Source of the DNA: Lachnospiraceae bacterium
GTDB lineage: Bacteria > Bacillota > Clostridia > Lachnospirales > Lachnospiraceae
Direction of reading: 5' to 3'
DNA length: 64,000 nucleotides
Assembly: GCA_028689585.1 (NCBI GenBank)
Contig: JAQVCW010000001.1
Coordinates: 1 to 64,000 of the forward strand
How positions within the stretch are numbered: position 1 is the first letter of the stretch; the number at the start of each line of letters is the position of its first letter. The notes beneath the pieces were generated by a model. The model had not been told where the DNA came from and ran no database searches. It saw only the letters and a list, made by a program, of their open reading frames with translations. This document shows, piece by piece, positions 17,959 through 26,255 of this stretch. Made by a program: the position numbers and the translations under genes.

Positions 17959-18924
17959 TTACGCTCTGCGGGCGCTCTTCTGGCGGAAGTAGTCAATCAG
18001 CAGGGCAGCTACCAGAATAAGACCGTATACAACATTCTGCCAGTTGGTGGAAATACCCATAACTACCAGAGCATTGGTTATCACTGCAAACAGCATACAC
18101 CCAAGAACAGAACCAATGATCGTGCCGGAACCGCCGCGCATCGCAGTACCGCCGATGATAACGGAGGACATGATGGTCAAAGAAGTTCCTGCACCTGCAG
18201 TCAGCTGTGCACTGGAAAAACGGGAGCAGTAAAGCACACCGGAAAGAGCACCGAACACGCCAACCAGAATAAACAGCCCCGTATGGATTTTCTTTACATC
18301 AATACCCGCCAGATTTGCGGCTTCTGCATTGCCGCCAACTGCCAGTATCATACGTCCGATCTTCATGCGGTTCATTACAACAAATCCTGCTGCTGCCAGG
18401 ATCAGCGCATAGACAACAGTAATGGTAACCTGTCCGGCCAGACGTGTCTGTGCAATAGCCTTAAATGCTCCGGAAATACCCGGGATCGGATTGTTGTTGG
18501 TCACTACTGCGGAAATGCCGTCCACGATATTGGATACTGCCAGGGTTGCAATAAAGCCCGGCAATTTGAAATAATCAACCAGAATTGCATTGCAGACACC
18601 GATCAGTGCTCCTGCCAGAATGCCAAGCAGAATAGCGAATGGCAGCGGAACGCCATTGGTCTCAGCCATGGCTACGATGATACCACCCAGGGCAGTGGCC
18701 GCCGCAATAGACATGTCCATACGTCCGGAGGACATCAGCATGGTCAGCGGAACAGCCAGGATCGTAGTATAGCTTGTGGTCTTCAGAATATCAAACAGGT
18801 TGTTTGATCCCATAAAAGCCGGATTAATGACAGATGCCACCACAACCAGGAGAATCAGCGGAAGCAATGCACCCAGCTCTTTTACTTTCATCACGTCTTT
18901 CATTGAAAACTTGGAATTATTCAT
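17959..18924 (-). CDS. Sugar ABC transporter permease, CUT2 type (RbsC-like)
   Basis: This 321-aa protein has eight to ten hydrophobic segments and the branched-chain/ribose permease signature GGIIVAMAE...GVPLPFAILLGILAGALIG and GGTAMRGGSGTIIGSVLG. It forms the membrane channel with the ATPase downstream. AAAGGATG lies ten bases before the start. Confidence 0.93.
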   Translation of the reverse strand: MNNSKFSMKDVMKVKELGALLPLILLVVVASVINPAFMGSNNLFDILKTTSYTTILAVPLTMLMSSGRMDMSIAAATALGGIIVAMAETNGVPLPFAILLGILAGALIGVCNAILVDYFKLPGFIATLAVSNIVDGISAVVTNNNPIPGISGAFKAIAQTRLAGQVTITVVYALILAAAGFVVMNRMKIGRMILAVGGNAEAANLAGIDVKKIHTGLFILVGVFGALSGVLYCSRFSSAQLTAGAGTSLTIMSSVIIGGTAMRGGSGTIIGSVLGCMLFAVITNALVVMGISTNWQNVVYGLILVAALLIDYFRQKSARRA

Positions 18925-19035
18925 GACTTATCATCCTTTTCATCGATCTAAATTGTATTGTTTACTGCTCACTCCGTGCCCAGCAGCTTGTGTTGTTTTG
19001 CAGAGTTAAATTGAATATTTGTGATCCAACTCACC

Positions 19036-19080
19036 GCCTGCATTTATACAGGCAGAGACCAGACGGAAGCCTGGCCTCTG
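19036..19080 (-). promoter_or_regulatory. Intercistronic stem-loops between binding protein and permease
   Basis: Within the 270-bp gap 18925-19194 there are two adjacent hairpins, GCCTG/CAGGC (19036-19053) and CAGAGGCCAG/CTGGTCTCTG (19053-19080). There is no U-run. Their likely effect is to raise the amount of binding-protein mRNA relative to permease and ATPase, as known for other sugar importers. The rest of the gap shows nothing else. Confidence 0.5.
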
Positions 19081-19194
19081 TATTGTTTTCTCAAATTATC
19101 TGCCGCTGTGCACCCGGTACCCGTTAACGCACCTTACCGTATGCATAGACTGCAAAATTTTCATCTCCCGCTGTGTTTCCTGTATTACTTCTCA

Positions 19195-20196
19195 TCAGCC
19201 GATGTCAATACCGTTTTCAGCCGCATAGGTATCTACATCTTCCGGAAGAACCCAGATTTTCGGCGGGAAGTTTTTGTATTCGAATTCTTCCCCTGCAATA
19301 ATATTCGCAACCACACCGCAGAGTTCTTCGCCGCCCATGTAAATGGAGTCAATAGATGAGGTTGCACTCAGTGCGCCTTCTTTTACACGGCGCAGTGCAT
19401 CTTCGTCCAGTGAAAGGCCGCATGCAATCACCTTACCCTGCAGGCCATTCTCTTCAATATATGCAGAAGCTCCTACTGCGCTGTACTGGTCACAGCAGAT
19501 GATAGTGTTGATATCCGGATGTGCGATGAACAGAGCGCTCAGTGCATCCTGGGCAGTTGCAGCATTATCCTCGGACTCACCTTCGCCAATCTCTGTAACA
19601 GTACCGGAGAAATTCTCCGCCATGCCTTCCAGTGCACCGGCCTTTGTGGTCTGCTGGTTCGTATTGCTCAGTGCAGAACACATATTCACATATTTGATCT
19701 CTTCCAGACCGCTTTCTGTCGCAAAGTTTCCGATCTGCTGTCCCTGCTGCTTGCCGGACTCAGCACTGTCAATGCCGACCTGAGCGATGACATATTCTTC
19801 GCCAGGGTTGGAGTTGTAAGCAAGAACCAGAACGCCCGCCTCTTTTGCACGGTTCAGGAAATCTTCAAAAATAGAGATATCATTCATAACCGGACAGATT
19901 ACATTGTAGCCCTGGGTCAGTGCTGTCTCAGCCAGATCCAAAACGCCTGCATCACCGGTAGCTCCGCTGGACGGTGCCCAGTAAACGCCTTCCCAGCCGC
20001 GCGCTTCTACTTCGGCTGTAAAACCAGTCTCTATATTCCCCCAGAAATTTCCCCCCGATGCACTGCCGACCAGAGCTATCTTCACTTCATCAATCCCAGC
20101 ATAGTCGGTTGTTGTGTTTGCGCTGCAAAGTGCTGCGCAGGAAAGTGTCATAGCCGCAGCTGCTGATACAGTAAGTAATTTTTTCATCTTATTCAT
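19195..20196 (-). CDS. Sugar-binding protein of the CUT2 ABC importer
   Basis: This 333-aa protein has a signal peptide (lysines at residues 3-6, hydrophobic core to about 24, cleavage likely after CSA) and a type I periplasmic-binding fold with IALVGSASGGNFWGNIETGF at the start. No clear lipobox is present, although cysteines at 20 and 24 leave lipoprotein processing possible. It delivers an unknown pentose or hexose to the permease and ATPase downstream. AAAGGAGA precedes the start and a promoter is seen at 20312-20340. The GH43 gene is divergent, which hints at an arabinose- or xylose-type ligand. Confidence 0.93.
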   Translation of the reverse strand: MNKMKKLLTVSAAAAMTLSCAALCSANTTTDYAGIDEVKIALVGSASGGNFWGNIETGFTAEVEARGWEGVYWAPSSGATGDAGVLDLAETALTQGYNVICPVMNDISIFEDFLNRAKEAGVLVLAYNSNPGEEYVIAQVGIDSAESGKQQGQQIGNFATESGLEEIKYVNMCSALSNTNQQTTKAGALEGMAENFSGTVTEIGEGESEDNAATAQDALSALFIAHPDINTIICCDQYSAVGASAYIEENGLQGKVIACGLSLDEDALRRVKEGALSATSSIDSIYMGGEELCGVVANIIAGEEFEYKNFPPKIWVLPEDVDTYAAENGIDIG

Positions 20197-20311
20197 TTTT
20201 CTTCTCCTTTTGTTGTGTAATTTTTCATGTTTTGTTCTGTAAATAACTGCTGTGTGGAATTAGCAGAAAATGCATGTTTCAAACGTTTATCGCACAGCTC
20301 TTATTGACGTG

Positions 20312-20340
20312 ATAATATCATGTCAGTCATATAATGTCAA
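20312..20340 (-). promoter_or_regulatory. Promoter of the CUT2 importer operon
   Basis: On the minus strand TTGACA (20335-20340), a 17-bp spacer and TATTAT (20312-20317) give a strong sigma-A promoter. A LacI-type core AAACGTTT lies at about 20281-20288, shortly after the predicted start of transcription, and could be an operator. Confidence 0.75.
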
Positions 20341-20367
20341 CGTAAAAAGTCTTGTTTTCCCTAATAT

Positions 20368-20557
20368 TGTAAGTTTCTTACAGTTTTTACATTCGCTTTT
20401 TGTGCAGTTTAACCGCGTTTGTTTTTCCTCCTTTTTCTTTTTTCTAAAAATGTAAATTTTAGGAAATAGTGTTTTTTCTTTGTATTTCTTTTTATTTTTT
20501 TCTATATCCATGTGTAATTTTTACATATTGCACAAATTTTAATGTGTAAATATTACA
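20368..20557. promoter_or_regulatory. Three TGTAA-n-TTACA dyads in the importer/GH43 control region
   Basis: Dyads lie at 20368-20382 (5-base centre), 20513-20525 (3-base centre) and 20545-20557 (3-base centre). The last two are centred 32 bp apart, about three helical turns, and the third overlaps the predicted GH43 -10 box. The 454-bp region 20197-20650 has no gene and is otherwise very AT-rich. Confidence 0.55.
20528..20556 (+). promoter_or_regulatory. Possible promoter of GH43
   Basis: TTGCAC (20528-20533), 17 bp, TATTAC (20551-20556). The boxes are moderate and are overlapped by a TGTAA/TTACA dyad, which would suit control by a repressor. Confidence 0.4.
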
Positions 20558-20650
20558 TATTCATCAATAGAATTTATTTAAAAATCATAGTATGATAGTA
20601 GCAGCAAAAAAGAATGAAAACATATACTTATCAAATACTCAGGAGGAATT

Positions 20651-22093
20651 ATGTCAAAACAGCAGGCTTTTAACCCCTATCTGCCAGGATACGAATATGT
20701 ACCCGATGGTGAACCCTACGTCGTTGACGGCCGGGTCTATATCTATGGCAGCCATGATAAATTTAATGGAAGCGACTTCTGCATTAATAATTATGTATGT
20801 TGGTCCGCGCCAGTGGATAATCTTTCTAATTGGGAATGTGAAGGTACGATTTACGGCAGGACGCAGGATCCCTGCCTGCCGGATGCAGCCAGCCGCAGAA
20901 TGTTTGCACCGGATATGGCCCGCGGCTGTGACGGACGTTTCTATCTCTATTATGCATTTGACTTTTCCGGAACTATTGCTGTAGCTGTATGCGATACACC
21001 TGGCGGCAAATATGAATATTACGGACGTGTGCATTATGCGGATGGTACCCTCCTCGGAACCCGGCCGGATGATGTATTTCAGTACGATCCCGGAGTACTG
21101 GCAGATAACGGCCGTATCTATCTGGCCACCGGCTTCTGTCCTATGGGGAAGTTTCGAGAGCGCTTTTCCCATCTTCCGAAGTCCATATCCGACGGCGGCA
21201 TGATCATCGAACTGGAGAAAGATATGCTCACGATAAAAAAGGAGCCAGCAGTGGTGATCCCAAATCCTGATTTTGCGTCTGATACCAGTTTTGCACAGCA
21301 TGCCTTTTTTGAGGCACCATCCCTTCGGAAAATAAATAACAGGTTCTACTATATTTATTCCTCTGAAAACAGTCATGAACTGTGTTATGCCATCTCTGAT
21401 TATCCGGATCACGGCTATGTCTACGGCGGAGTCCTTATTTCTAATGGAGATATCGGTTATCACGGCAGAACGGCTCCGCTGAACTATACAGGAACGAACC
21501 ACGGAAGCATTGAGTGCATCAATGACAGATGGTACGTATTCTATCACCGCCAGACCAACGGCAATCCCTACTCCCGCCAGGGCTGTGCGGATCCGATCGA
21601 GGTTTGGGAGAACGGTTATATCCCGCAGACCGAGATGACCTCCTGCGGATTAAACAATGGTCCTCTCGAGGCAAAGGGCGAATACAATGCCACGATTGCC
21701 TGCGCTCTGATGAGCAAAAACGGTGCTGTCCCTTATACGCCCAAACAGCAGGCGGCGCCAGAGCATCCCTTTTTCACCCAAAGTGGAACAGACAGGGAGG
21801 AAAGTCCGGATTCTTACATCACAAACATGAAAGATGGTGCCATCGCCGGCTATAAATACTTTGATCTAAACGGAGCCTGCACTCTGACACTTACTACCCG
21901 TGGAACAGGAACCGGACGGATGCTGATTTTGACTGATCCGGAGGCTGAACCGATGGCTCTCGTTCCGATTTGGCCGTCCCCTGGCTGGCAGGCCTCTTCG
22001 GTTCGGACATCTCTGCCCTCCGGTGTGTCAGCACTCTGGTTTGGCTATGAAGGAACCGGTTACATTGATTTTCGCTGTTTTTCTTTCTCCTGA
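20651..22093 (+). CDS. Glycoside hydrolase family 43
   Basis: This 480-aa protein has the five-bladed beta-propeller of GH43 in residues about 5-310. The catalytic triad is visible as an early Asp in YEYVPDGEP, the middle Asp in FQYDPGV and the Glu in FFEAPSLRK. About 110 C-terminal residues (370-480) look like a carbohydrate-binding beta-sandwich. The family has arabinofuranosidases, arabinanases and xylosidases, and the choice cannot be made here. No signal peptide is present, so it acts on imported oligomers. AGGAGG lies just before the start. Repeats of the GGGACGGTTCTTC family begin directly after the stop codon. Confidence 0.88.
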   Translation: MSKQQAFNPYLPGYEYVPDGEPYVVDGRVYIYGSHDKFNGSDFCINNYVCWSAPVDNLSNWECEGTIYGRTQDPCLPDAASRRMFAPDMARGCDGRFYLYYAFDFSGTIAVAVCDTPGGKYEYYGRVHYADGTLLGTRPDDVFQYDPGVLADNGRIYLATGFCPMGKFRERFSHLPKSISDGGMIIELEKDMLTIKKEPAVVIPNPDFASDTSFAQHAFFEAPSLRKINNRFYYIYSSENSHELCYAISDYPDHGYVYGGVLISNGDIGYHGRTAPLNYTGTNHGSIECINDRWYVFYHRQTNGNPYSRQGCADPIEVWENGYIPQTEMTSCGLNNGPLEAKGEYNATIACALMSKNGAVPYTPKQQAAPEHPFFTQSGTDREESPDSYITNMKDGAIAGYKYFDLNGACTLTLTTRGTGTGRMLILTDPEAEPMALVPIWPSPGWQASSVRTSLPSGVSALWFGYEGTGYIDFRCFSFS

Positions 22094-22275
22094 AGGGGGG
22101 TTCTGAAGGGGGACGGTTCTTCTCCTGAAGAGGGACGGTTCTTCTGCCCCATCTTCAAATTCAAGAACGCCTCTGCATTCTTACCGCAGGGCCCGTCATG
22201 CTTCGCATGACAAAAGGAGGGACGGTTCTTCTGCCCAATTATCCAGAGCAAAAGAACCGTCCCTCTTTCCCCCGT
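22094..22275. repeat. Composite repeat cluster between GH43 and sdaAA
   Basis: Direct copies of AGGGACGGTTCTTCTGCCC near 22108, 22130 and 22213 and an inverted copy near 22251 enclose a second element. That element comprises AAGAACGCCTCTGCATTCTT (22163-22182) and a GTCATG-CTTCG-CATGAC hairpin (about 22194-22210). Both flanking genes converge here, so the cluster may serve as a two-way transcription barrier. No gene lies in 22094-22329. Confidence 0.85.
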
Positions 22276-22329
22276 CATCTGAGAGAGGACATTTTTTATT
22301 TTCTCATCATTTTCCATGTTTCGTAAATT

Positions 22330-23199
22330 TCAAGCTTTTCTAAAATCCTGCTGCTTCACCTTCCGTGCCGCCGGTGTCGCTGCCAGTCCGCCTTCCCCGG
22401 TCTCCCGGTACATGGGGAGCATGTTACGTCCTATTTCTCCCATGGCATCGATCACCTGGTCCACCGGAACGAAGCTCGTCACACCTGCCATCACCATATC
22501 CACTGCCGTAATGGCATTTACCGCTCCTATTACATTTCGTTTTACACAGGGCACCTCCACCAGACCGGCAATGGGGTCGCAGACCAGGCCGAGCAGTCCT
22601 TTCAGTGCCAGCGCTGCCGCATCCGCGGTCTGTTCCAAAGTGCCGCCTGCAAGATAAACCAACGCTGCCGCCGCCATGGCGCTGGCTGATCCGATTTCCG
22701 CCTGACATCCGCCTTCCGCCCCGGCGATGGAGGCGCGTGTAGCAATCACGCCCCCCATACCTGCCGTCAGATACAGGGCTTCTATTACTTTTTGATCCGG
22801 AACCTGATATTTACGGCAATAAGGGATGAGCACAGCCGGCAGCACTCCGCAGGAGCCAGCAGTGGGAGCCGCCACGATCCGCCGCATACAGGCATTGGAT
22901 TCTCCCATGGAAATCGCTTCTGCTATGACTTCTCCGATAAATTCACCGCTTATGCACTTTTCTTTATAAGCCTTCATTTTGGCCCCATTGCCACCGGACA
23001 GTCCACTGGCAGACTTTCTCGTTCCATCGTAGTTATCGCTGGCCATTTTCATGGCTTCCCACAGATGATTCATCATTTCCATGGATTCTTCCTCGGAAAT
23101 TCCTTTTTCATTGGCATCCGCCAGAAGAATATAATGCCACAGTTCTTCTCCCTTTTCTCTGCTCTCCTGTATCAAATCTGCATAACCGGAAAATATCAT
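22330..23199 (-). CDS. sdaAA: L-serine dehydratase, alpha subunit
   Basis: This 289-aa subunit of the iron-sulfur serine dehydratase converts L-serine to pyruvate and ammonia. The segment AAPTAGSCGVLP, the later GAEGGCQAEIGSASAMAAAAL and CDPIAGLVEVPC hold the cysteines that bind the [4Fe-4S] cluster. The start at 23199 has AAAAGGAGCG upstream; the longer frame to 23274 lacks a ribosome site. The beta subunit gene ends 94 bases upstream, so the two are co-transcribed. Confidence 0.95.
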   Translation of the reverse strand: MIFSGYADLIQESREKGEELWHYILLADANEKGISEEESMEMMNHLWEAMKMASDNYDGTRKSASGLSGGNGAKMKAYKEKCISGEFIGEVIAEAISMGESNACMRRIVAAPTAGSCGVLPAVLIPYCRKYQVPDQKVIEALYLTAGMGGVIATRASIAGAEGGCQAEIGSASAMAAAALVYLAGGTLEQTADAAALALKGLLGLVCDPIAGLVEVPCVKRNVIGAVNAITAVDMVMAGVTSFVPVDQVIDAMGEIGRNMLPMYRETGEGGLAATPAARKVKQQDFRKA

Positions 23200-23293
23200 T
23201 TTTTCGCTCCTTTTCTGCTGAGAATAAAAATTATTTATAAATTCGGGCACGCCTTGTGTCTGACTTGCAGCCATGCACAGCCCGCCGCAGTTT

Positions 23294-23953
23294 CTAAACC
23301 GGCTGCAGGTAAGTCACTTTAATGATCCCCTCCAGATGAGCCAGCCATTTCAGTACTTCTTCCGGCACAGGCTGATCCGTCTCAATGACCATGACCGCAT
23401 AACCGCCCCGCTTATTCCGGTATAGATTCAATGTAGCGATGTTTACCGATTTATGAGACAGCATGGATGCCACTTCCGCCACATACCCCGGCTGATCCAG
23501 ATTGTGAACGATCAGCGTAGGGTAATCACCGGAAAAATCCGTATTAATTCCATCGATCTGAACGATGCGGATCCTGCCGCCGCCCAGCGATGAGGCTACA
23601 ATTTCCAGTGCCCTTCCTTTTTCCCCTTTCAGCCTCAGCAAAACGGAATTTGGATGCACTTCTTTCAGCGCCATGGTTCCTATGGTAAACTGAAGTCCTT
23701 CTTCTTCGGCCGCTTCAAAACTGTCCGGTATTCTTCCATCATCCGGCTTCATTCCTAATAATCCTGCGATCAGCGCCCGGTCCGTTCCATGCCCCTTTCC
23801 GGTCAGTGCAAAAGAACCATGAAGAAAAATCTCCGCTTCCACCGGCTTTTCTCCCAGTAATGCTCTGGAAACATAACCGATTTTTGCAGCTCCTGCCGTA
23901 TGGGAACTGGATGGCCCCACCATCACCGGTCCTAATATATCAAAAATATTCAT
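23294..23953 (-). CDS. sdaAB: L-serine dehydratase, beta subunit
   Basis: This 219-aa protein begins with the family signature MNIFDILGPVMVGPSSSHTAGA. An ACT domain follows at about residues 145-215 (TLIVHNLDQPGYVAEVASML), which usually senses serine. It partners SdaAA just downstream. The start at 23953 is the family start; AAAGGAG lies about ten bases upstream. The VWA gene ends 16 bases before it, so serine dehydratase may be read from the MoxR/VWA transcript. Confidence 0.95.
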   Translation of the reverse strand: MNIFDILGPVMVGPSSSHTAGAAKIGYVSRALLGEKPVEAEIFLHGSFALTGKGHGTDRALIAGLLGMKPDDGRIPDSFEAAEEEGLQFTIGTMALKEVHPNSVLLRLKGEKGRALEIVASSLGGGRIRIVQIDGINTDFSGDYPTLIVHNLDQPGYVAEVASMLSHKSVNIATLNLYRNKRGGYAVMVIETDQPVPEEVLKWLAHLEGIIKVTYLQPV

Positions 23954-23969
23954 ACCATCACATCTCCTT

Positions 23970-25757
23970 TTATTCCTCTGCATCCTGCTCCAGAAGCTTT
24001 TGCAGATAACTGCTCACGACTCTGGAAAAATTCTGTATCCGGTGAATATAGGCAAAATCTTTACCAAAGATGATTTTTTCTGCCGGCAGATCCTTTTCTT
24101 TCCCCGAAAACACCCCCAGCACAAAAATCCCCTGCCCCCGCAGCTTTCGCACTTCAAATGCAGTATCCCGCACGGCGTAATCCCCGAAATAGGGCTCCGG
24201 GTTGCGGCTGTTAGGACGATTTACAGTCATATCGTTGGGCCGTCCGTCACTCAATACAATAAGAATTTTATTTTCTTCCGGACGCTGACAGAGAGTGTCC
24301 CCCGCTGCCCGGATTGCCAGGCCATCCCTGTTATTGGAAGAAGTGGTATATTCCAGCACCTTCCTGTTTTCCAGACGGGGAGCATCGTACTCCCGAAAGC
24401 GCTGCATTACCGTATAATCCCAAAACGTACAAAAACTCATGATCCGGTGGGGAATTTGAATGCTGCTCAGCGCTTCGCTGATAATATATGCCTGCAGCGC
24501 CACCTGGCTCTGTCTGTCACGCTGAGAACCACTGGCATCCATCAGAACATCCACTACAAATTCACTGCTGTTCTGTCTCGTAGTGCGGAAAAACAGCTTT
24601 CCCGGATCCGTTCGTCCGATTTTCCACAGATATTTTGGAATAATTGTTCCGTCCCTGGCTAAAATCTGATCCTTCTGGGAACGCAGTACCAGCGATCTGC
24701 GCAGGCTGTCCGTCATATATTCAATACTGCGCTTTATCATATTCTGATGATTGCGATAGGCCAGACGATTCTTTTCCGCATGTTTTTTTGCATTGACATA
24801 CTGGGCATTGGACAGCACCGGATTAGTCAGGATGCCATCCGTATAGTACAGGCTGCAGCCCGCATGCGCCCCGCGGCACAGGCGGTAATTGACACTCTTC
24901 TGTTCCTGCTCTGTTAGATAGGATTTCCCGTAATTCAATTCCATATAACCGTACATTTTAGAAATGGCTTCCTCATCCAGCACCACTATCTTTTTGCCGC
25001 CCCCGGAACTTTTCTTCTCCTCCGGTTCCTGTTCCAACTGGTCAAAGGAGGTGAGCTGATTGGCCATCTGACTGACGTACTGTTCCATCACATCTTCATA
25101 CATTTCCTCATTCAGAAAATCCTGCCAGTTAAATTCCTTTAAATCCTCCAGCGATGTATTCAGTACCTGTCGCAGTGAGCCATGTTTTTTCTCGAAATTT
25201 CGGTCAATCACCGTATTATACAATTGATCCACCGTCTCAATCAGCTTCATCGCATCCGCCGCCTGCTCCAGGCTGCGGATCAGGCTCAGCGGACCGCCTA
25301 CTTTATTTACACAGTCCCACTTTCCATCTAAGGTTCCCCGCATCAATGCCAGTTTAATCTGTCCCAGCAGCGTTTCACTCAGCTTTTTGAAATTTCCATC
25401 CAGAAGAGCTTCAAATGCTTTCTCCCTGATTTCCTTCACTCCCGGCCGTTCCGGCAGGATTTTCGGATAAACGGCTGTCTCCACGCACATCTGGGCCAGG
25501 TTCATCAAAGGTCCTTCCTCTGCACCGCAGAATACCTTTTTCACCAGGTACATGGCAAACTGATCTTTGTCAAAAAACCGCGCAAAAGCCCCCTGCTTCA
25601 CCGCATCATACATGGAAATATATTTGGATCGGGAAAAAGAAGCCACATCCAGTTTTGTATTCAATGCATAGTCTCCGCTGATCGTCCACATGAGATTCTT
25701 GATTCGGTTCTCTGTCTCCAGCTCGTTTTCCTGTGAGTCATACCATTCTGTGTCCAT
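23970..25757 (-). CDS. VWA-domain protein paired with a MoxR ATPase
   Basis: This 595-aa protein has a long helical N-terminal part (about 1-245), an acidic/glycine break (EQEPEEKKSSGGGKK, about 243-256), a linker and a C-terminal von Willebrand A domain (about 398-585). The metal-ion site DASGS starts at residue 407, with a later SDGRPND. VWA proteins of this CobT/NorD-like type work with MoxR AAA+ ATPases in metal insertion or complex remodelling; the client here is unknown. The ATPase gene is upstream, separated by about 500 bp of repeats. AGGAAGGAAAA precedes the start. The immediate downstream gene is sdaAB, so serine dehydratase maturation is one untested possibility. Confidence 0.85.
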   Translation of the reverse strand: MDTEWYDSQENELETENRIKNLMWTISGDYALNTKLDVASFSRSKYISMYDAVKQGAFARFFDKDQFAMYLVKKVFCGAEEGPLMNLAQMCVETAVYPKILPERPGVKEIREKAFEALLDGNFKKLSETLLGQIKLALMRGTLDGKWDCVNKVGGPLSLIRSLEQAADAMKLIETVDQLYNTVIDRNFEKKHGSLRQVLNTSLEDLKEFNWQDFLNEEMYEDVMEQYVSQMANQLTSFDQLEQEPEEKKSSGGGKKIVVLDEEAISKMYGYMELNYGKSYLTEQEQKSVNYRLCRGAHAGCSLYYTDGILTNPVLSNAQYVNAKKHAEKNRLAYRNHQNMIKRSIEYMTDSLRRSLVLRSQKDQILARDGTIIPKYLWKIGRTDPGKLFFRTTRQNSSEFVVDVLMDASGSQRDRQSQVALQAYIISEALSSIQIPHRIMSFCTFWDYTVMQRFREYDAPRLENRKVLEYTTSSNNRDGLAIRAAGDTLCQRPEENKILIVLSDGRPNDMTVNRPNSRNPEPYFGDYAVRDTAFEVRKLRGQGIFVLGVFSGKEKDLPAEKIIFGKDFAYIHRIQNFSRVVSSYLQKLLEQDAEE

Positions 25758-25785
25758 TCACTTTTCCTTCCTGGGTTCTTCCCGG

Positions 25786-26250
25786 GCGTTCCCGGGGACG
25801 GTTCTTTTTTCCTGCTCTTTTTCCTGCTTCCCGGGTTCTTCCGGGGGACGGTTCCTTCGGGGGACGGTTCTTCCGGGGGGACGGTTCTTCCGGGGGACGG
25901 TTCTTCCGGGGGGACGGTTCTTCCGGGGGACGGTTCTTCCGGGGGACGGTTCTTCCGGGGGACGGTTCTTCCGGGGGACGGTTCTTCCGGGGGGACGGTT
26001 CCTTTGTCTCACCCCGCGGGGGATGGGGACGGTTCTGTCTTCCTAGGGACGGTTCTATTGTCTCACCACAGAACCGTCCCTATTCCCCGTCTTGTCTCAC
26101 CCCGGAACCGTCCCCATTTCACCAGAAGAACCGTCCCCCTGCAATTCCCCGTTTTCCTCGGAACCGTCCCCATTCCACCTGAAGAACCGTCCCCCTGCAA
26201 GCCCCTTGGAAGAACCGTCCCCCTGCAACTGAAGAACCGTCCCCATTCAA
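25786..26250. repeat. Large GGGGACGGTTCTTCC array between MoxR and VWA genes
   Basis: About 13 direct copies of GGGGGACGGTTC run from 25794 to 26060. Ten of these are in tight tandem with 16-17-bp spacing (25845-26002). About seven inverted GAACCGTCCCC copies follow from 26070 to 26245. In RNA the two halves would fold into a long branched hairpin within an operon. No gene lies in 25758-26255. The tandem part is coding-neutral and varies by single guanines between units, as expected for slippage. Confidence 0.93.
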
Positions 26251-26255
26251 CCCAT

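Noticed and set aside
17914-18807. 297-aa plus-strand frame opposite the CUT2 permease
   Set aside because: Composition (Gln, Asn, Cys and His rich) is that of the reverse complement of a membrane protein; the permease is certain.
20277-20292. CcpA cre site near the CUT2 promoter
   Set aside because: The sequence around AAACGTTT lacks the conserved bases at two positions of the cre consensus; a LacI-type operator remains possible.
22060-22317. 85-aa minus-strand frame between GH43 and sdaAA
   Set aside because: It is made only of the two palindromic repeat families and overlaps the GH43 end.
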